DNA of 64,000 nt, taken from assembly GCF_905397435.1 (NCBI RefSeq), contig NZ_CAJPVI010000004.1, positions 1 through 64,000 on the forward strand, given 5' to 3'. A program made the translations under genes and the position numbers. Positions 36,235-45,626 of this stretch are shown here, one piece after another (position 1 is the first letter of the stretch; each line of letters begins with the position of its first letter). A model generated the notes under the pieces. That model was not told where the DNA came from. It did no database searches and saw only the letters and a program-made list of their open reading frames with translations. This DNA is from Cupriavidus numazuensis (GTDB lineage: Bacteria > Pseudomonadota > Gammaproteobacteria > Burkholderiales > Burkholderiaceae).

Positions 36235-36651
36235 TTACCTGGGCGTCAGCATGTTCCTGATCTCTTCCATGCGCTCCGCTGCGCGCTGGCTGATATGCGC
36301 GGTCGCATCAGTCTGCGCCTTGCGCATGATTTCGGCCAGCTCCGTCATGTCTTCCAGCGCCTTCTGGAACGCTGTCCGCGCCAGTTCTGCCTGCTTGCCC
36401 GGTTCCGCAAAAGCCGGGCCAGCGGCCGCTCCGCCCGCCGCAGCCTGGAAGGCCTGCATGGTCTTCATCAGCAGTTCGGCCTGCTTGTTGACCAGGTCGC
36501 GCATGGCTGCCTGCGCGACCTGGTTGGCTTCGAGCATCGCTTCGACATCCTTGCGCCGCGACGCCATGACCGCCGACATATCGAGACCCGGCACCTTGAA
36601 CTGCTCAATCATCCTGGTCAGCTCGGCGAACGAGAAATTCTGCTGGCTCAT
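36235..36651 (-). CDS. Phasin-family granule protein
   Basis: A 138-residue, almost entirely helical protein with amphipathic heptads. The segment SRRKDVEAMLEANQVAQAAMRDLVNKQAELL is characteristic of phasins, followed by an Ala/Gly-rich linker and a second coiled helix. Phasins coat PHB granules and control their number and size. It is placed directly before phaC (36 bp) and after the MaoC-type gene (39 bp). Confidence 0.85.
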   Translation of the reverse strand: MSQQNFSFAELTRMIEQFKVPGLDMSAVMASRRKDVEAMLEANQVAQAAMRDLVNKQAELLMKTMQAFQAAAGGAAAGPAFAEPGKQAELARTAFQKALEDMTELAEIMRKAQTDATAHISQRAAERMEEIRNMLTPR

Positions 36652-36690
36652 GTTCTGCTCCTTTCTGGCGTTGAGTGGACTGCGAGTGGC

Positions 36691-37131
36691 CTACTTCTGA
36701 TGGTCCCGGGCCGAGGTCGGCATGACCATGGCGTCGCCATCGATCACGACCTTGCCGTTGACCGTGCATACGGTGGTCAGCGAAACGCGCCGCTTTTCCG
36801 GGTGCAGCTCCTTGACCGTCACGGTCGCGTGCACCGTGTCGCCGGGCTTCACGGGCGCCCGGAAGCGCACGTTCTGGCCCAGGTAGACGGTGCCCGGCCC
36901 GGGCAGCCGGCCCGCAATGGCCGCCGAGATCACACTGGCCGTCAGCATGCCGTGCGCTATGCGTCCGTTGAACTGGGTGCTCCGCGCGAACTCCTCGTTG
37001 ATGTGCATGGCGTTGTTGTCGCCCGAGGCGGCCGCAAACAGCACGATGTCGGCCTCGGTGATGGTCTTCGCGAACGAAGCGCTCATGCCCGGTTCGAGGT
37101 CTTCGTAGTCGTAACCATTGAGTTGGTTCAT
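36691..37131 (-). CDS. MaoC-like (R)-specific enoyl-CoA hydratase, PhaJ type
   Basis: A 146-residue hotdog-fold hydratase. The hydratase-2 motif appears as GDNNAMHINEEFA with the catalytic Asp and His, followed by GRIAHGMLTASVISAAIAGRLPGPGTVYL. PhaJ enzymes convert trans-2-enoyl-CoA to (R)-3-hydroxyacyl-CoA, feeding PHA synthase from beta-oxidation intermediates. Placement before the phasin and phaC genes supports that role. It follows the ferredoxin oxidoreductase gene by 30 bp. Confidence 0.88.
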   Translation of the reverse strand: MNQLNGYDYEDLEPGMSASFAKTITEADIVLFAAASGDNNAMHINEEFARSTQFNGRIAHGMLTASVISAAIAGRLPGPGTVYLGQNVRFRAPVKPGDTVHATVTVKELHPEKRRVSLTTVCTVNGKVVIDGDAMVMPTSARDHQK

Positions 37132-37161
37132 TTTCTTCTCCTGGCAATCGTGCGGGCTGGC

Positions 37162-40100
37162 TCAGGCCGACATGCGTTCCTGTACGGGCTGTGGCAGCGG
37201 TTTGCGGAAGGCAGCCAGCCGCTCTGCCTGCAGCCTTGCGGCGGCGTCCATGCTCTTTTCCTTGACGTGCCCGTAGCCCCGGATCTCGTCCGGCACACTG
37301 GCCAGCGACACCGCCGCAGCGTGGTTCTGTGCGTCCAGGCCGGCAGCGATCTCGTCGGCCTGCCGGATGTAGTCCTCGATCAGCTGACGCTCGCGGCGGC
37401 GCTCCTCGGTCTTGCCGAAGATGTCGAACGGTCCGCCGCGCAAGCCCTTCAGCTTCGCCAGCAGGCGGAAGCCGTGCAGCATCCACGGTCCGTACGGACG
37501 CTTCTGCAGCTCTCCGGTGGCCGGATCACGCTTGGACAGCAGCGGCGGCGCCAGGTGGTACTGCACCTTGTAGCCGGCCTTGAACCGTGCCTCCAGGCTG
37601 GCAAGAAACGCGGGCGCGGTTTGCAGGCGTGCCACTTCGTACTCGTCCTTGTAGGCCATCAGCTTGTAGAGGTAGCGCGCCACGGCCTCGCTCAACGCGC
37701 TGCTGCCTGGCACACGCTGGCGTTCGGCGTCGAACACCCGCTTCACCACGCTTGCATAGCGCCTGGCGTAGGCCTCGTCCTGGTAGGCAACCAGTTCCGG
37801 CACGCGCACTTCAAGCAGGCGCTTGGCCTCACCGGATGCACCCACCGAATCGACGATGGTGCGGGCCAGCGGCGTCAGCACCGGCACGCGCGGCAGCTCG
37901 GCCACGGCGCTGCTACCCTTCGCAATCTCGGCCTGCACAAAGGCCCGGTCGACCACAGCCATGCGGCCCCACTTGAACGCCGCGACCCCCATCTCCACGC
38001 CCACCCCTGCCTGCCGGATCGCGGCTTCGATGGATGCGCCCGACAGCGGCAGCGCCCCGGCCTGATAGGCCACACCCACCATGAACAGGTTGGTCGCCAT
38101 GCTGTCGCCGAACAGCCCCTCGGCGAGTTGCTGGCCATCGAGGAACAGGTTATCGGCCTTGCGGGTGACCCGATCGATGCCCCGGGTCAGCGCACCTGCC
38201 GCCGGGAAGATCACGTTCCGGTTGGCCACCATCTGCCCGGTCGGCGTCTGGGTCGTCGAGATCACCGCGATGGTGCGCTCGGGATGGCATTTGGCGAGGT
38301 TCTTCGGGTCTGTCGCATTGAGGATGTCGAAGCCGAGATACAGGTCGGTACAGCCATCCGAGATCTTGTTCGAGCCGTCGAACGGCTGTGCGGTGACCTT
38401 GATGTCCGAGATCACTGCCCCGCCTTTCTGCGCCAGCCCGGTCTGGTCCAGGCCGATCACATGCTTGCCCTCCAGGCGTGCCGCGTTGGCAATGGTCGCG
38501 GCCACCGTTACCGAACCGGTGCCGCCGATGCCCATGATGTGCACGCCGAAATCGCCGGTGATCTTGAAGAGCGGGTCCGGCAGCGCGCGCTCGAGCGCGG
38601 GAATGCGGCCCTTCTTCTTTTTCGCGCCATCGGCAGGCGCGGCTTCCTCGGGCGCCGTGACGGTCAGGAAGGACGGGCAGAAGCCCTTGACGCAGGAATA
38701 GTCCTTGTTGCACGAAGGCTCATGGATACGCGTCTTGCGTCCGAATTCCGTGGCCACTGGTTCCACGCTCATGCAGTTGGACTTCACGCCGCAGTCGCCG
38801 CAACCCTCGCACACCTGCTCATTGATGACCACATGCTGCGCCGGCGTCTGCGCCTTGCCGCGGCTTCGCGCCCGGCGCAGCTCGGCGGCACATTCCTGGT
38901 CGTGGATCAGCACCGTAGTGCCCTTGGTCGCAGCCAGCTCGCGCTGCGCCTCGTCGAGGCGGTCGCGGTGCCAGACCTGGGTGCCGCCCGCAAGCTGCAC
39001 GCCGTCAAAGGCATCGGGCGCGTCGGTCGTCACGATGACCTTCTTCACGCCGTTGGCGAGCAGATCGGAAACCAGGTCGGCCACGGGATGCGCCCCCATG
39101 ATCTCCTGCCCGCCGGTCATCGAGGTATGGGCGTTGCGCAGCAGCTTGAACGTGATGTTGGCGTTGGTCGATGCCGCGTAGCGAATGGCCAGGCTGCCCG
39201 AGTGGGCGTAGGTGCCGTCTCCCATGTTCTGGAAGATGTGCTCGGTGTCGGTGAAGGGCGCCATGCCGATCCACTGTGCACCTTCCCCGCCCATGTGCGT
39301 GCCCATCACCACATTGCGGTCCATCCACATCGCCATGGTGTGGCAGCCGATCCCCGCGGAGACGATGCTGCCTTCCACCGCCTTGGTCGAACTGTTGTGC
39401 GGGCAGCCCGAGCAGTACCACGCCGTGCGCGCAGCGGTCGGCAGCGCCGTGCGTTCGTGGATCTCGTCGAGCCGCCGGAGCCAGGCATCGGCCGACTCGA
39501 TGCGCGCCTTGCGCGACACGCGCCGGACCAGCGCGCGCGCGATGATGTCGGACTCGAACTCGCCGTACGCTGGCAGCAGCTCCTTGTCTTCCTCGTCGAA
39601 CTTGCCGACGATGCGCGGCGCGTTGGCGCTGCCATAGAGCACGTCCTTGGCGAACATCTCCAGGAACGGCCGCTTTTCCTCGATGACGAAGATCTCTTCG
39701 AGGCCGCGTGCGAATTCGCGCACGATGGTCGGCTCCATCGGGAACAGCATCCCCATCTTCAGGATGCGGATGCCGTAGCGGCGCAGCGCGTCGTCGTCGA
39801 AGCCGAGTTCCAGGAAGGCCTGGCGCAGGTCGTTGTAGGTCTTGCCCGCGGTGATGATGCCGAGCCACGCGTCGGCATTGCCGAACACCACGTTGTTCAA
39901 CCGGTTTTCACGCGCATAGCGCTTGGCCACCTCAAGCCGGCGGGTATAGAGCGATTGCTCCATCTCCAGCGCTTCGGCACGCACGTTCATGCCGAGGTTC
40001 ATGTTCGGCACGAACGGCTTGCCGTCGAACGTCAGATCCGGCGTGACGAAGTTCAGGCGCTCCGGCGAAACGTCGGCACTACCGGTACCGTCCGCGACAT

Positions 40101-40707
40101 TGGTGACGATCTTCAGCCCGACCCACAGGCCGGACAGGCGCGACATCTGGTAGCCATGCAGCCCCAGGTCGAGAATTTCCTGCACCGTGCCCGGATACAG
40201 CGACGGCATGCCGACGTGGTACAGCATCGGTTCCGACTGGCTGCACAGCGACGACGACTTGCAGCTCGGGTCGTCGCCCACCACCGCCAGCACGCCGCCG
40301 TTCTTGCCGATGCCGGTGTAGTTCGCGTGCTTGAGCGCATCGCCGCTGCGATCCACGCCGGGCGCCTTGCCGTACCACATGCCGGTGACGCCGTCGAACT
40401 TCTGCTTGCCGACCGTATGCAGCATCTGCGTGCCCCACACCGCCGTTGCCGCAAGGTCTTCGTTGATGCCGTCGACAAAGCGGATGCTGTGTTCGAGCAG
40501 CAGCTTCTGCTGCCGGATGAAGCTGGCGTCCAGCATGCCGACTGGCGATCCGCGATAGCCGGACACGAACATGCCGGTCTTCAGTCCGCGGCGCGTATCG
40601 GTGCGCACCTGGTCGAGCGTCAACCGAACCAGTGCGTCGATGCCACCGACCTGGATGACGCCGTCCTGCTGGGTAAACAAATTGGCGGAGTCTTTTTTGG
40701 AAGCCAT
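37162..40707 (-). CDS. Indolepyruvate ferredoxin oxidoreductase, fused alpha-beta-gamma
   Basis: A 1181-residue single-chain 2-oxoacid:ferredoxin oxidoreductase. The N-terminal part is the IorA-like pyrimidine and TPP region (VSGYRGSPVGMLD; GIGCHTMAMWMDRNVVMGTHMGGEGAQW). A ferredoxin-like Cys cluster follows (EQVCEGCGDCGVKSNCMSVEP), then an IorB-like gamma domain (IMGIGGTGSVTVAATIANAA). It decarboxylates arylpyruvates such as indolepyruvate to aryl-acetyl-CoA. The ATG at 40707 matches the family start MASKKD. Its presence between meta-cleavage and PHB genes is unusual. Confidence 0.92.
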   Translation of the reverse strand: MASKKDSANLFTQQDGVIQVGGIDALVRLTLDQVRTDTRRGLKTGMFVSGYRGSPVGMLDASFIRQQKLLLEHSIRFVDGINEDLAATAVWGTQMLHTVGKQKFDGVTGMWYGKAPGVDRSGDALKHANYTGIGKNGGVLAVVGDDPSCKSSSLCSQSEPMLYHVGMPSLYPGTVQEILDLGLHGYQMSRLSGLWVGLKIVTNVADGTGSADVSPERLNFVTPDLTFDGKPFVPNMNLGMNVRAEALEMEQSLYTRRLEVAKRYARENRLNNVVFGNADAWLGIITAGKTYNDLRQAFLELGFDDDALRRYGIRILKMGMLFPMEPTIVREFARGLEEIFVIEEKRPFLEMFAKDVLYGSANAPRIVGKFDEEDKELLPAYGEFESDIIARALVRRVSRKARIESADAWLRRLDEIHERTALPTAARTAWYCSGCPHNSSTKAVEGSIVSAGIGCHTMAMWMDRNVVMGTHMGGEGAQWIGMAPFTDTEHIFQNMGDGTYAHSGSLAIRYAASTNANITFKLLRNAHTSMTGGQEIMGAHPVADLVSDLLANGVKKVIVTTDAPDAFDGVQLAGGTQVWHRDRLDEAQRELAATKGTTVLIHDQECAAELRRARSRGKAQTPAQHVVINEQVCEGCGDCGVKSNCMSVEPVATEFGRKTRIHEPSCNKDYSCVKGFCPSFLTVTAPEEAAPADGAKKKKGRIPALERALPDPLFKITGDFGVHIMGIGGTGSVTVAATIANAARLEGKHVIGLDQTGLAQKGGAVISDIKVTAQPFDGSNKISDGCTDLYLGFDILNATDPKNLAKCHPERTIAVISTTQTPTGQMVANRNVIFPAAGALTRGIDRVTRKADNLFLDGQQLAEGLFGDSMATNLFMVGVAYQAGALPLSGASIEAAIRQAGVGVEMGVAAFKWGRMAVVDRAFVQAEIAKGSSAVAELPRVPVLTPLARTIVDSVGASGEAKRLLEVRVPELVAYQDEAYARRYASVVKRVFDAERQRVPGSSALSEAVARYLYKLMAYKDEYEVARLQTAPAFLASLEARFKAGYKVQYHLAPPLLSKRDPATGELQKRPYGPWMLHGFRLLAKLKGLRGGPFDIFGKTEERRRERQLIEDYIRQADEIAAGLDAQNHAAAVSLASVPDEIRGYGHVKEKSMDAAARLQAERLAAFRKPLPQPVQERMSA

Positions 40708-40788
40708 GTTTTGTCCTACTGTGATACGGTCAGAATCGCCGACGCGTCGCCTTCGGCAGCCATGCAGCAAGCAAAGCCGCCCGGTCCG

Positions 40789-40980
40789 CTACCGGCCGAG
40801 ATCCTTGGCGGACTTGCCGCCTATGCCCCAGCTTTCCTTGGGCACATCGTGCAGCAGGACCCGCACGTTCTGCTCGGGCGCGCCTACTGCTTCCGCCAAG
40901 GCCTGCGTGACTTTCTCGATCACCGCACGCTTCTGCGCCTCGGATCGGCCCTCTATCAAATAGATCTGTGCGACCGGCAT
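40789..40980 (-). CDS. 4-oxalocrotonate tautomerase
   Basis: A 63-residue protein of the smallest catabolic enzyme family, exactly the typical size. After Met removal the N-terminal Pro1 is the catalytic base. Arg11 (EGRSEAQK) and Arg39 (QNVRVLLHDVPKESWGIGG) are in place. It converts 2-hydroxymuconate to 2-oxo-3-hexenedioate in meta cleavage. It lies 92 bp after the decarboxylase gene and 81 bp before the ferredoxin oxidoreductase. Confidence 0.93.
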   Translation of the reverse strand: MPVAQIYLIEGRSEAQKRAVIEKVTQALAEAVGAPEQNVRVLLHDVPKESWGIGGKSAKDLGR

Positions 40981-41072
40981 GCCGCTCCTCCCTGGTATCT
41001 GTCCCGCACTGGATTCAAGCGTCGTGCCGCGGTAGCCACGGGTTTTGCACCCGCGGCTGCCGCGGCATCCGC

Positions 41073-41861
41073 TCAGGCGAACCGCATCGACACGGTGCCG
41101 AGGTCCTGGAAACGCACGGCCACGCTGTCGCCGGCCTCAACCGCGATAGCCTCGGTGACGCCGCCTGTCATGATGAAACTGCCAGCCGGGATCTCCTGGC
41201 CGCGCGCGCCCAGGTGGTTGGCCAGCATGGCCACCGCCACCAGCGGATTACCGAGCACCGCGGCGCCGGCCGCCATCGTGACCACTTCGCCGTTCTTCTC
41301 CAGCACGACGCCGAGCGTGCGCAGGTCCAGGTCCTCCAGGCTGCGCATGCGGCCGCCGATCACGAAGCGCGATGCCGACGTGTTGTCGGCAATCACGCTC
41401 TTGAGGTCGAACTTGAAATCGCGGTAGCGCGAATCGATGACTTCCACCGCGGGCACGACGAAATCCACCGCTGCCATCACGGCCGCGATATGGCAGCCCG
41501 GGCCCTTCAGCGGCGCCTTGGTGACGACGCAGATCTCGGCCTCGACCTTCGGATGGATCAGCTCGCCCGTCCGGATCTCGCTGCCGTCGGGGCAGGACAT
41601 GTAGTCGGCGACGAAGCCGAACACGGGACTGGTCACCCCCATCTGCTTCATCTTGGCAAACGAGGTCAGCCCTGCCTTCAGGCCCACGATCTTGTTGCCG
41701 CGCGCCACCTTGCGGCGACGGATCTCGTCCTGGATGGCATAGGCGTCATCCCAGTCCATGTCCGGATGGTCGTCGGTAATCTTGGTGACGTCGCGGGCCT
41801 GCAGTTCGGCAGTCTCGAGATACTCGGCGAGCGCGAGGATGGTGTTGTTGTCGAGTTTCAT
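41073..41861 (-). CDS. 4-oxalocrotonate decarboxylase
   Basis: A 262-residue member of the hydratase/decarboxylase family, closer to XylI/DmpH than to XylJ/DmpE: RRRKVARGNKIVGLKAGLTSFAKMKQMGV, HPKVEAEICVVTKAPLKGPGCH and GSFIMTGGVTEA. It decarboxylates 2-oxo-3-hexenedioate to 2-oxopent-4-enoate and normally forms a complex with the hydratase encoded 17 bp upstream. It is part of the meta-cleavage operon. Confidence 0.92.
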   Translation of the reverse strand: MKLDNNTILALAEYLETAELQARDVTKITDDHPDMDWDDAYAIQDEIRRRKVARGNKIVGLKAGLTSFAKMKQMGVTSPVFGFVADYMSCPDGSEIRTGELIHPKVEAEICVVTKAPLKGPGCHIAAVMAAVDFVVPAVEVIDSRYRDFKFDLKSVIADNTSASRFVIGGRMRSLEDLDLRTLGVVLEKNGEVVTMAAGAAVLGNPLVAVAMLANHLGARGQEIPAGSFIMTGGVTEAIAVEAGDSVAVRFQDLGTVSMRFA

Positions 41862-41878
41862 AGGGATTTCTCAGGGCT

Positions 41879-42661
41879 TCAGATGAATCGGACCGAGGTC
41901 TCGCCGAGACCCCCAACGCTGCAGCTCAGGCTGTCGCCAGCCACCACCGGCACCAGCGGCGACTGCGAACCGGACAGGATCACCTCGCCCGCCTTGATCT
42001 TGATGCCGAGGCGCCCCAGCGTATTGGCCAACCACACGACCGCGTTGACTGGCGAACCCTGCACCGCGGCCCCCGTGCTGGTGCTGATAACCTCGCCGTT
42101 CTTCTCCAGCACCATGCCGGCCAGCGCGAGGTCGAGGTCGCGCGGATGCCTGCGCTGGCTGCCCAGGGTCAGCACGCCACACGACGCGTTGTCCGCCACC
42201 GTGTCCTGAATCTTGATCTTCCAGTCCCGAATGCGCGAATCGACGATCTCGAAGCATGGAATCACGTAGTCGGTGGCGCGCAGTACGTCGGCGGCGGTCA
42301 CGCCCGGCCCCTCCAGATCGTGCTTGAGCACGAAGGCCACTTCGGCCTCGGCGCGCGGGGCGATCATGGTCTTCACCGGAATCGGCTCGCCTTCGTTGAA
42401 GACCATGCCCGAGGTGATCTGGCCGAAGTCCGGCTGATTCACGCTGAGCATCTCCATCACGATCTTGCTGGTGACGCCGATCTTCCTTCCGATGATGGTC
42501 TCGCCGCGGTCGACACGGCGTTGAACCATGCGCAGCTGGATCCGGTAGGCGTCTTCGATGCTGATACCGGGCTCGCGGTCCGTCAGCGGATCGACCGGCC
42601 GGCAGTTGGTGAGCGCGCCATAGAGCTCGTCACCGTAGTGTTCGATTTTCTGTTGGTCCAT
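41879..42661 (-). CDS. 2-oxopent-4-enoate hydratase
   Basis: A 260-residue paralog of the downstream decarboxylase, matching XylJ/DmpE: GDELYGALTNCRPVDPLTDR, GRKIGVTSKIVMEMLSVNQPDFG and CFEIVDSRIRDWKIKIQDTVADNASCG. It hydrates 2-oxopent-4-enoate to 4-hydroxy-2-oxovalerate. It lies 7 bp after the semialdehyde dehydrogenase gene. The aldolase and acetaldehyde dehydrogenase that should follow in the pathway are not in this window. Confidence 0.92.
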   Translation of the reverse strand: MDQQKIEHYGDELYGALTNCRPVDPLTDREPGISIEDAYRIQLRMVQRRVDRGETIIGRKIGVTSKIVMEMLSVNQPDFGQITSGMVFNEGEPIPVKTMIAPRAEAEVAFVLKHDLEGPGVTAADVLRATDYVIPCFEIVDSRIRDWKIKIQDTVADNASCGVLTLGSQRRHPRDLDLALAGMVLEKNGEVISTSTGAAVQGSPVNAVVWLANTLGRLGIKIKAGEVILSGSQSPLVPVVAGDSLSCSVGGLGETSVRFI

Positions 42662-42668
42662 GTTGCTC

Positions 42669-44129
42669 TCAGAACTTGATCATCACGTTGCGCAGCTCGG
42701 TATAGAACTCGAGCGAATGCACGCCGCCTTCGCGGCCGATGCCGGACTGCTTGGAGCCCCCGAACGCCGTGCGCAGGTCGCGCAGGAACCAGCTGTTGAT
42801 CCAGCACAGGCCCACGTCGATCTTTGCGGCGAGCCGGTTGGCGCGGCCGATATCAGAGGTGTAGATCGACGTGGCCAGGCCGTACGGCGTGTCGTTGGCC
42901 ATGCGCAGCGCCTCCTCCTCGGTATCGAAGGGCTGGATATGGCAGCACGGCCCGAAGATCTCTTCGCGCACCACTGGCGAGGATTCCGGCAGCCCGGTCC
43001 AGATGGTGGGCTGCACCCAGGCGCCGTCCTTCAGGTCCGCCGGCATGTCGGGGACGCCACCGCCCGTGACGATGTTGGCGCCCTCTTCGCGCGCCTTCTG
43101 GTAGTACGACAGCACCTTCTGGCGGTGTTCCTGGCTGACCACGGGGCCGATCTTCGTGGCGGGATCATCCGGGCGGCCCGGGATCATGGCTTCAGCCTTT
43201 TCCTTGAGCGCGTTGACGAACTTGTCGAAGATCGGACGCTCCACGTAGACGCGTTCGGTGCCCAGGCAAACCTGGCCGCAGTTCTCGAACACCGAACGCG
43301 TTACCGTATCCACTGCCACCTGGAAGTCGCAATCGGCGAACACCAGCGCCGCATTCTTGCCGCCGAGTTCCAGCGAGACCGGCCGGATGCCATCCGCGCC
43401 GGCCTTCATGATGGCCGTGCCCGTGCGGGTCTCGCCGGTGAAGGTAATGCCGTTGACATCGGGATGCGAGGTCAGGAAAGCGCCGGCCGAATCGGGCCCA
43501 AAGCCTTGCACCACGTTGTAGACGCCCTTGGGCACGCCTACCTTGTTCATCACCTCGCCGAGCAGCGCAGCCGTGCTGGGGGTCTCTTCGGACGGCTTGA
43601 CCACCACCGTGTTGCCGCACGCCAGCGCGGGACCCACCTTCCACGTCATCAGCAACAGCGGCAGGTTCCACGGGCAAACCACCGCGATCACGCCGCGCGG
43701 CACGCGCAGGCCGTAGCTCAGCGCCGTGCGCCCGTCCGGCGTGGCCATCCGGAACGATTCGGTAGCAGCGTTTTTGATGGTATCGGCGAAGATCTTGAAG
43801 TTGGCCGCACCACGCGGAATATCGACATGCGATGCGAGGTGGTTCGGCTTGCCGGTATCGGCCACTTCGGCCGCAAGGAAATCGTCGAAGCGACGGTTGA
43901 TTTCATTGGCCACAGCGTCCAGCAGTTCGACACGTTCGACCACGGAGATTTTTCCCCAGGGTCCTTCGAGTGCTGCCTTCGCGGAAGCCACGGCAGCATC
44001 GACTTCGGGCTTGCCCGCCTCGTACACGGTGCCGATCAGTGTGTTGTCGATCGGCGTACGCTTCTCGAAGGTCTTGCCGCTGGCGTTCCTGACGTACTCG
44101 CCGTTGATGAAGTTGAGGATGTCTTTCAT
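42669..44129 (-). CDS. 2-hydroxymuconic semialdehyde dehydrogenase
   Basis: A 486-residue NAD-dependent aldehyde dehydrogenase. The catalytic Glu is in LELGGKNAALVF and the catalytic Cys in ENCGQVCLGTERVYVE. CPWNLPLLLMTWKVGPALACGNTVVVKPSEETP is the cofactor-binding region typical of the XylG/DmpC subfamily. The start at 44129 (MKDILNFINGEYV) matches family members; an in-frame ATG 6 codons earlier is possible. It channels the ring-cleavage product into the oxalocrotonate branch. Confidence 0.93.
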   Translation of the reverse strand: MKDILNFINGEYVRNASGKTFEKRTPIDNTLIGTVYEAGKPEVDAAVASAKAALEGPWGKISVVERVELLDAVANEINRRFDDFLAAEVADTGKPNHLASHVDIPRGAANFKIFADTIKNAATESFRMATPDGRTALSYGLRVPRGVIAVVCPWNLPLLLMTWKVGPALACGNTVVVKPSEETPSTAALLGEVMNKVGVPKGVYNVVQGFGPDSAGAFLTSHPDVNGITFTGETRTGTAIMKAGADGIRPVSLELGGKNAALVFADCDFQVAVDTVTRSVFENCGQVCLGTERVYVERPIFDKFVNALKEKAEAMIPGRPDDPATKIGPVVSQEHRQKVLSYYQKAREEGANIVTGGGVPDMPADLKDGAWVQPTIWTGLPESSPVVREEIFGPCCHIQPFDTEEEALRMANDTPYGLATSIYTSDIGRANRLAAKIDVGLCWINSWFLRDLRTAFGGSKQSGIGREGGVHSLEFYTELRNVMIKF

Positions 44130-44190
44130 GATGGTTCTCGCATACAACAGTGATTTGACTTCGCAGCGGGCCTGGCCCCGGTCCGCGCGT

Positions 44191-44631
44191 TCATGCGCTC
44201 AGGCCGATCGCCGTCAGCCCCGCACGCGCGCAGACTTCGTCCTCGTGCTCCGATCCGCCCGACACGCCAATGCCGCCGATGACCCTGCCGTCGTGCCGGA
44301 TCGGCAGTCCCCCGCCGAAGCAGACCATGCGCGGGCGCAACGGGATGCCAGTGCGCAAGGCCGGCGAATGCGTCGCGAGCGCTTCGGTCCAGGCACCGGT
44401 CGGAAGGCCGAAGCCGGCCGCCGTATAAGCCTTGTCGATGGCAATGTCGATCGAATGCAGGAAGGCACCCGGCATGCGCAGGAAGGCGGCAAGGTTTCCG
44501 CCCGCATCGACCACGGCGATATTGACCCGCACGCCGGCCTCTTCCGCCCAGCGTGCCGCGGCCAGCACGGCGGCGCTGGCTGCCTCCCAGTGCACGACTT
44601 CTTGTGGCGTACTGATCTTCATCGTCGTCAT
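44191..44631 (-). CDS. GlcG/HbpS-family protein of meta-cleavage operon
   Basis: A 146-residue DUF336-type protein (GlcG/HbpS fold). Conserved AVVDAGGNLAAFLRMPGAFLHSIDIAIDKAYTAAGFGLPT and GLPIRHDGRVIGGIGVSGGSEHEDEVCA are visible. Its ATG overlaps the stop of the catechol dioxygenase gene (ATGA), so the two are translationally coupled. Family members bind heme or corrinoid cofactors in some organisms; the role beside extradiol dioxygenases is not established. Confidence 0.82.
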   Translation of the reverse strand: MTTMKISTPQEVVHWEAASAAVLAAARWAEEAGVRVNIAVVDAGGNLAAFLRMPGAFLHSIDIAIDKAYTAAGFGLPTGAWTEALATHSPALRTGIPLRPRMVCFGGGLPIRHDGRVIGGIGVSGGSEHEDEVCARAGLTAIGLSA

Positions 44632-45578
44632 CAGGTGAACACCGACAGGAAGGCTTCGTTCAGCTTGCGATCGTGATAGAAGATCCCCGCCCCCAGTTCC
44701 TGTTCCCACCAGGTGATGGTGGGCTTGTCGGGGTAGTAGACATAGCCGCCGCAGAAGACCTCGTTGCGATTGCCGGAGGGATCGAAGAAATAGATCGTCT
44801 CGCCGCGCGTGATGCCGTGGCGCGTCGGCCCGATGTCGATCGATGTACGCGTACGCGAAATGATGTCGCCGGCGCGCAGCACCTGTTCCCAGCTACCAAG
44901 ATGGAACGAGGCGTGATGGAACTTTCCCTTGACCGGCTGGCGGATGAAGGCCACGTCGTGAGCCTTGTTCGAGCAGCTCAGGAACGCCCCGATCATCAGC
45001 GACTTGTCGGGGCCCGCCATCACCTGCTCGGCAACGCCGAAGCCCAGCACCTTCGTGAACAGCTCGACGGTGCCATCCAGGTCGTCGCCATACAGCAGGC
45101 AATGGTCGAAGCGTGACGGCGCCATGCCGCGCAGCCCGTCGGGCCAGGGGCGCGGATTGATGTCCGGACCATCCTCGCCGCAGTCATTGCCGACCTTTTC
45201 CTTCTTTGCGTAGAGCTCCATGACGTGTCCGGTCGGGATCACGAAGCGGAACCGCACACCCGTGGCCGGATGCTCGCCGGCGGGAATCCATTCGAGGTTG
45301 GTGCACAGGCCCGATTCCTTGACCGCCGCCGCTAGCGCTTCGAGCGAGCCGTGGGAATCCACCAGCCATCCCATGTAGTCCATACCGGCCTCGTCGGCCT
45401 CGCGCAGCACCACGCTGTGGTGGTCATGCTCGTCCCAGGCCTTCAGAAAGACGCGGCCTTGGTCATCGCGCGCCACCTCGATCAGCCCCAGGACCTCGGT
45501 ATAGTGCTTGAGCGCGGGTCCCATTTCGAGCACGCGGATCGCCACGTGCCCAGGGCGGAGTACGCCTGTCAGTGCCAC
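44631..45578 (-). CDS. Catechol 2,3-dioxygenase (extradiol, XylE class)
   Basis: A 315-residue two-domain vicinal-oxygen-chelate enzyme that opens catechol to 2-hydroxymuconic semialdehyde. Iron ligands are His in [10 protein letters not shown], His in [10 protein letters not shown] and Glu in [13 protein letters not shown]. The GTG at 45578 has GGGAG 8 nt upstream and gives the XylE-like length and N-terminus ([14 protein letters not shown]); an ATG at 45602 lies upstream of that ribosome site. A XylT-like ferredoxin gene precedes it by 48 bp. Confidence 0.93.
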   Translation of the reverse strand: MALTGVLRPGHVAIRVLEMGPALKHYTEVLGLIEVARDDQGRVFLKAWDEHDHHSVVLREADEAGMDYMGWLVDSHGSLEALAAAVKESGLCTNLEWIPAGEHPATGVRFRFVIPTGHVMELYAKKEKVGNDCGEDGPDINPRPWPDGLRGMAPSRFDHCLLYGDDLDGTVELFTKVLGFGVAEQVMAGPDKSLMIGAFLSCSNKAHDVAFIRQPVKGKFHHASFHLGSWEQVLRAGDIISRTRTSIDIGPTRHGITRGETIYFFDPSGNRNEVFCGGYVYYPDKPTITWWEQELGAGIFYHDRKLNEAFLSVFT

Positions 45579-45626
45579 TTGATATCTCCCAGTTCCATTC
45601 AATGTCCCGTACCTGTCGCCGGATAC

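Noticed and set aside
34726-41427. A 2233-codon plus-strand open frame
   Set aside because: It is antisense to phaC, the phasin, phaJ and the ferredoxin oxidoreductase gene, all with strong family matches. Its His/Arg/Gln-rich product has no recognisable domain and is an effect of high GC in third codon positions.
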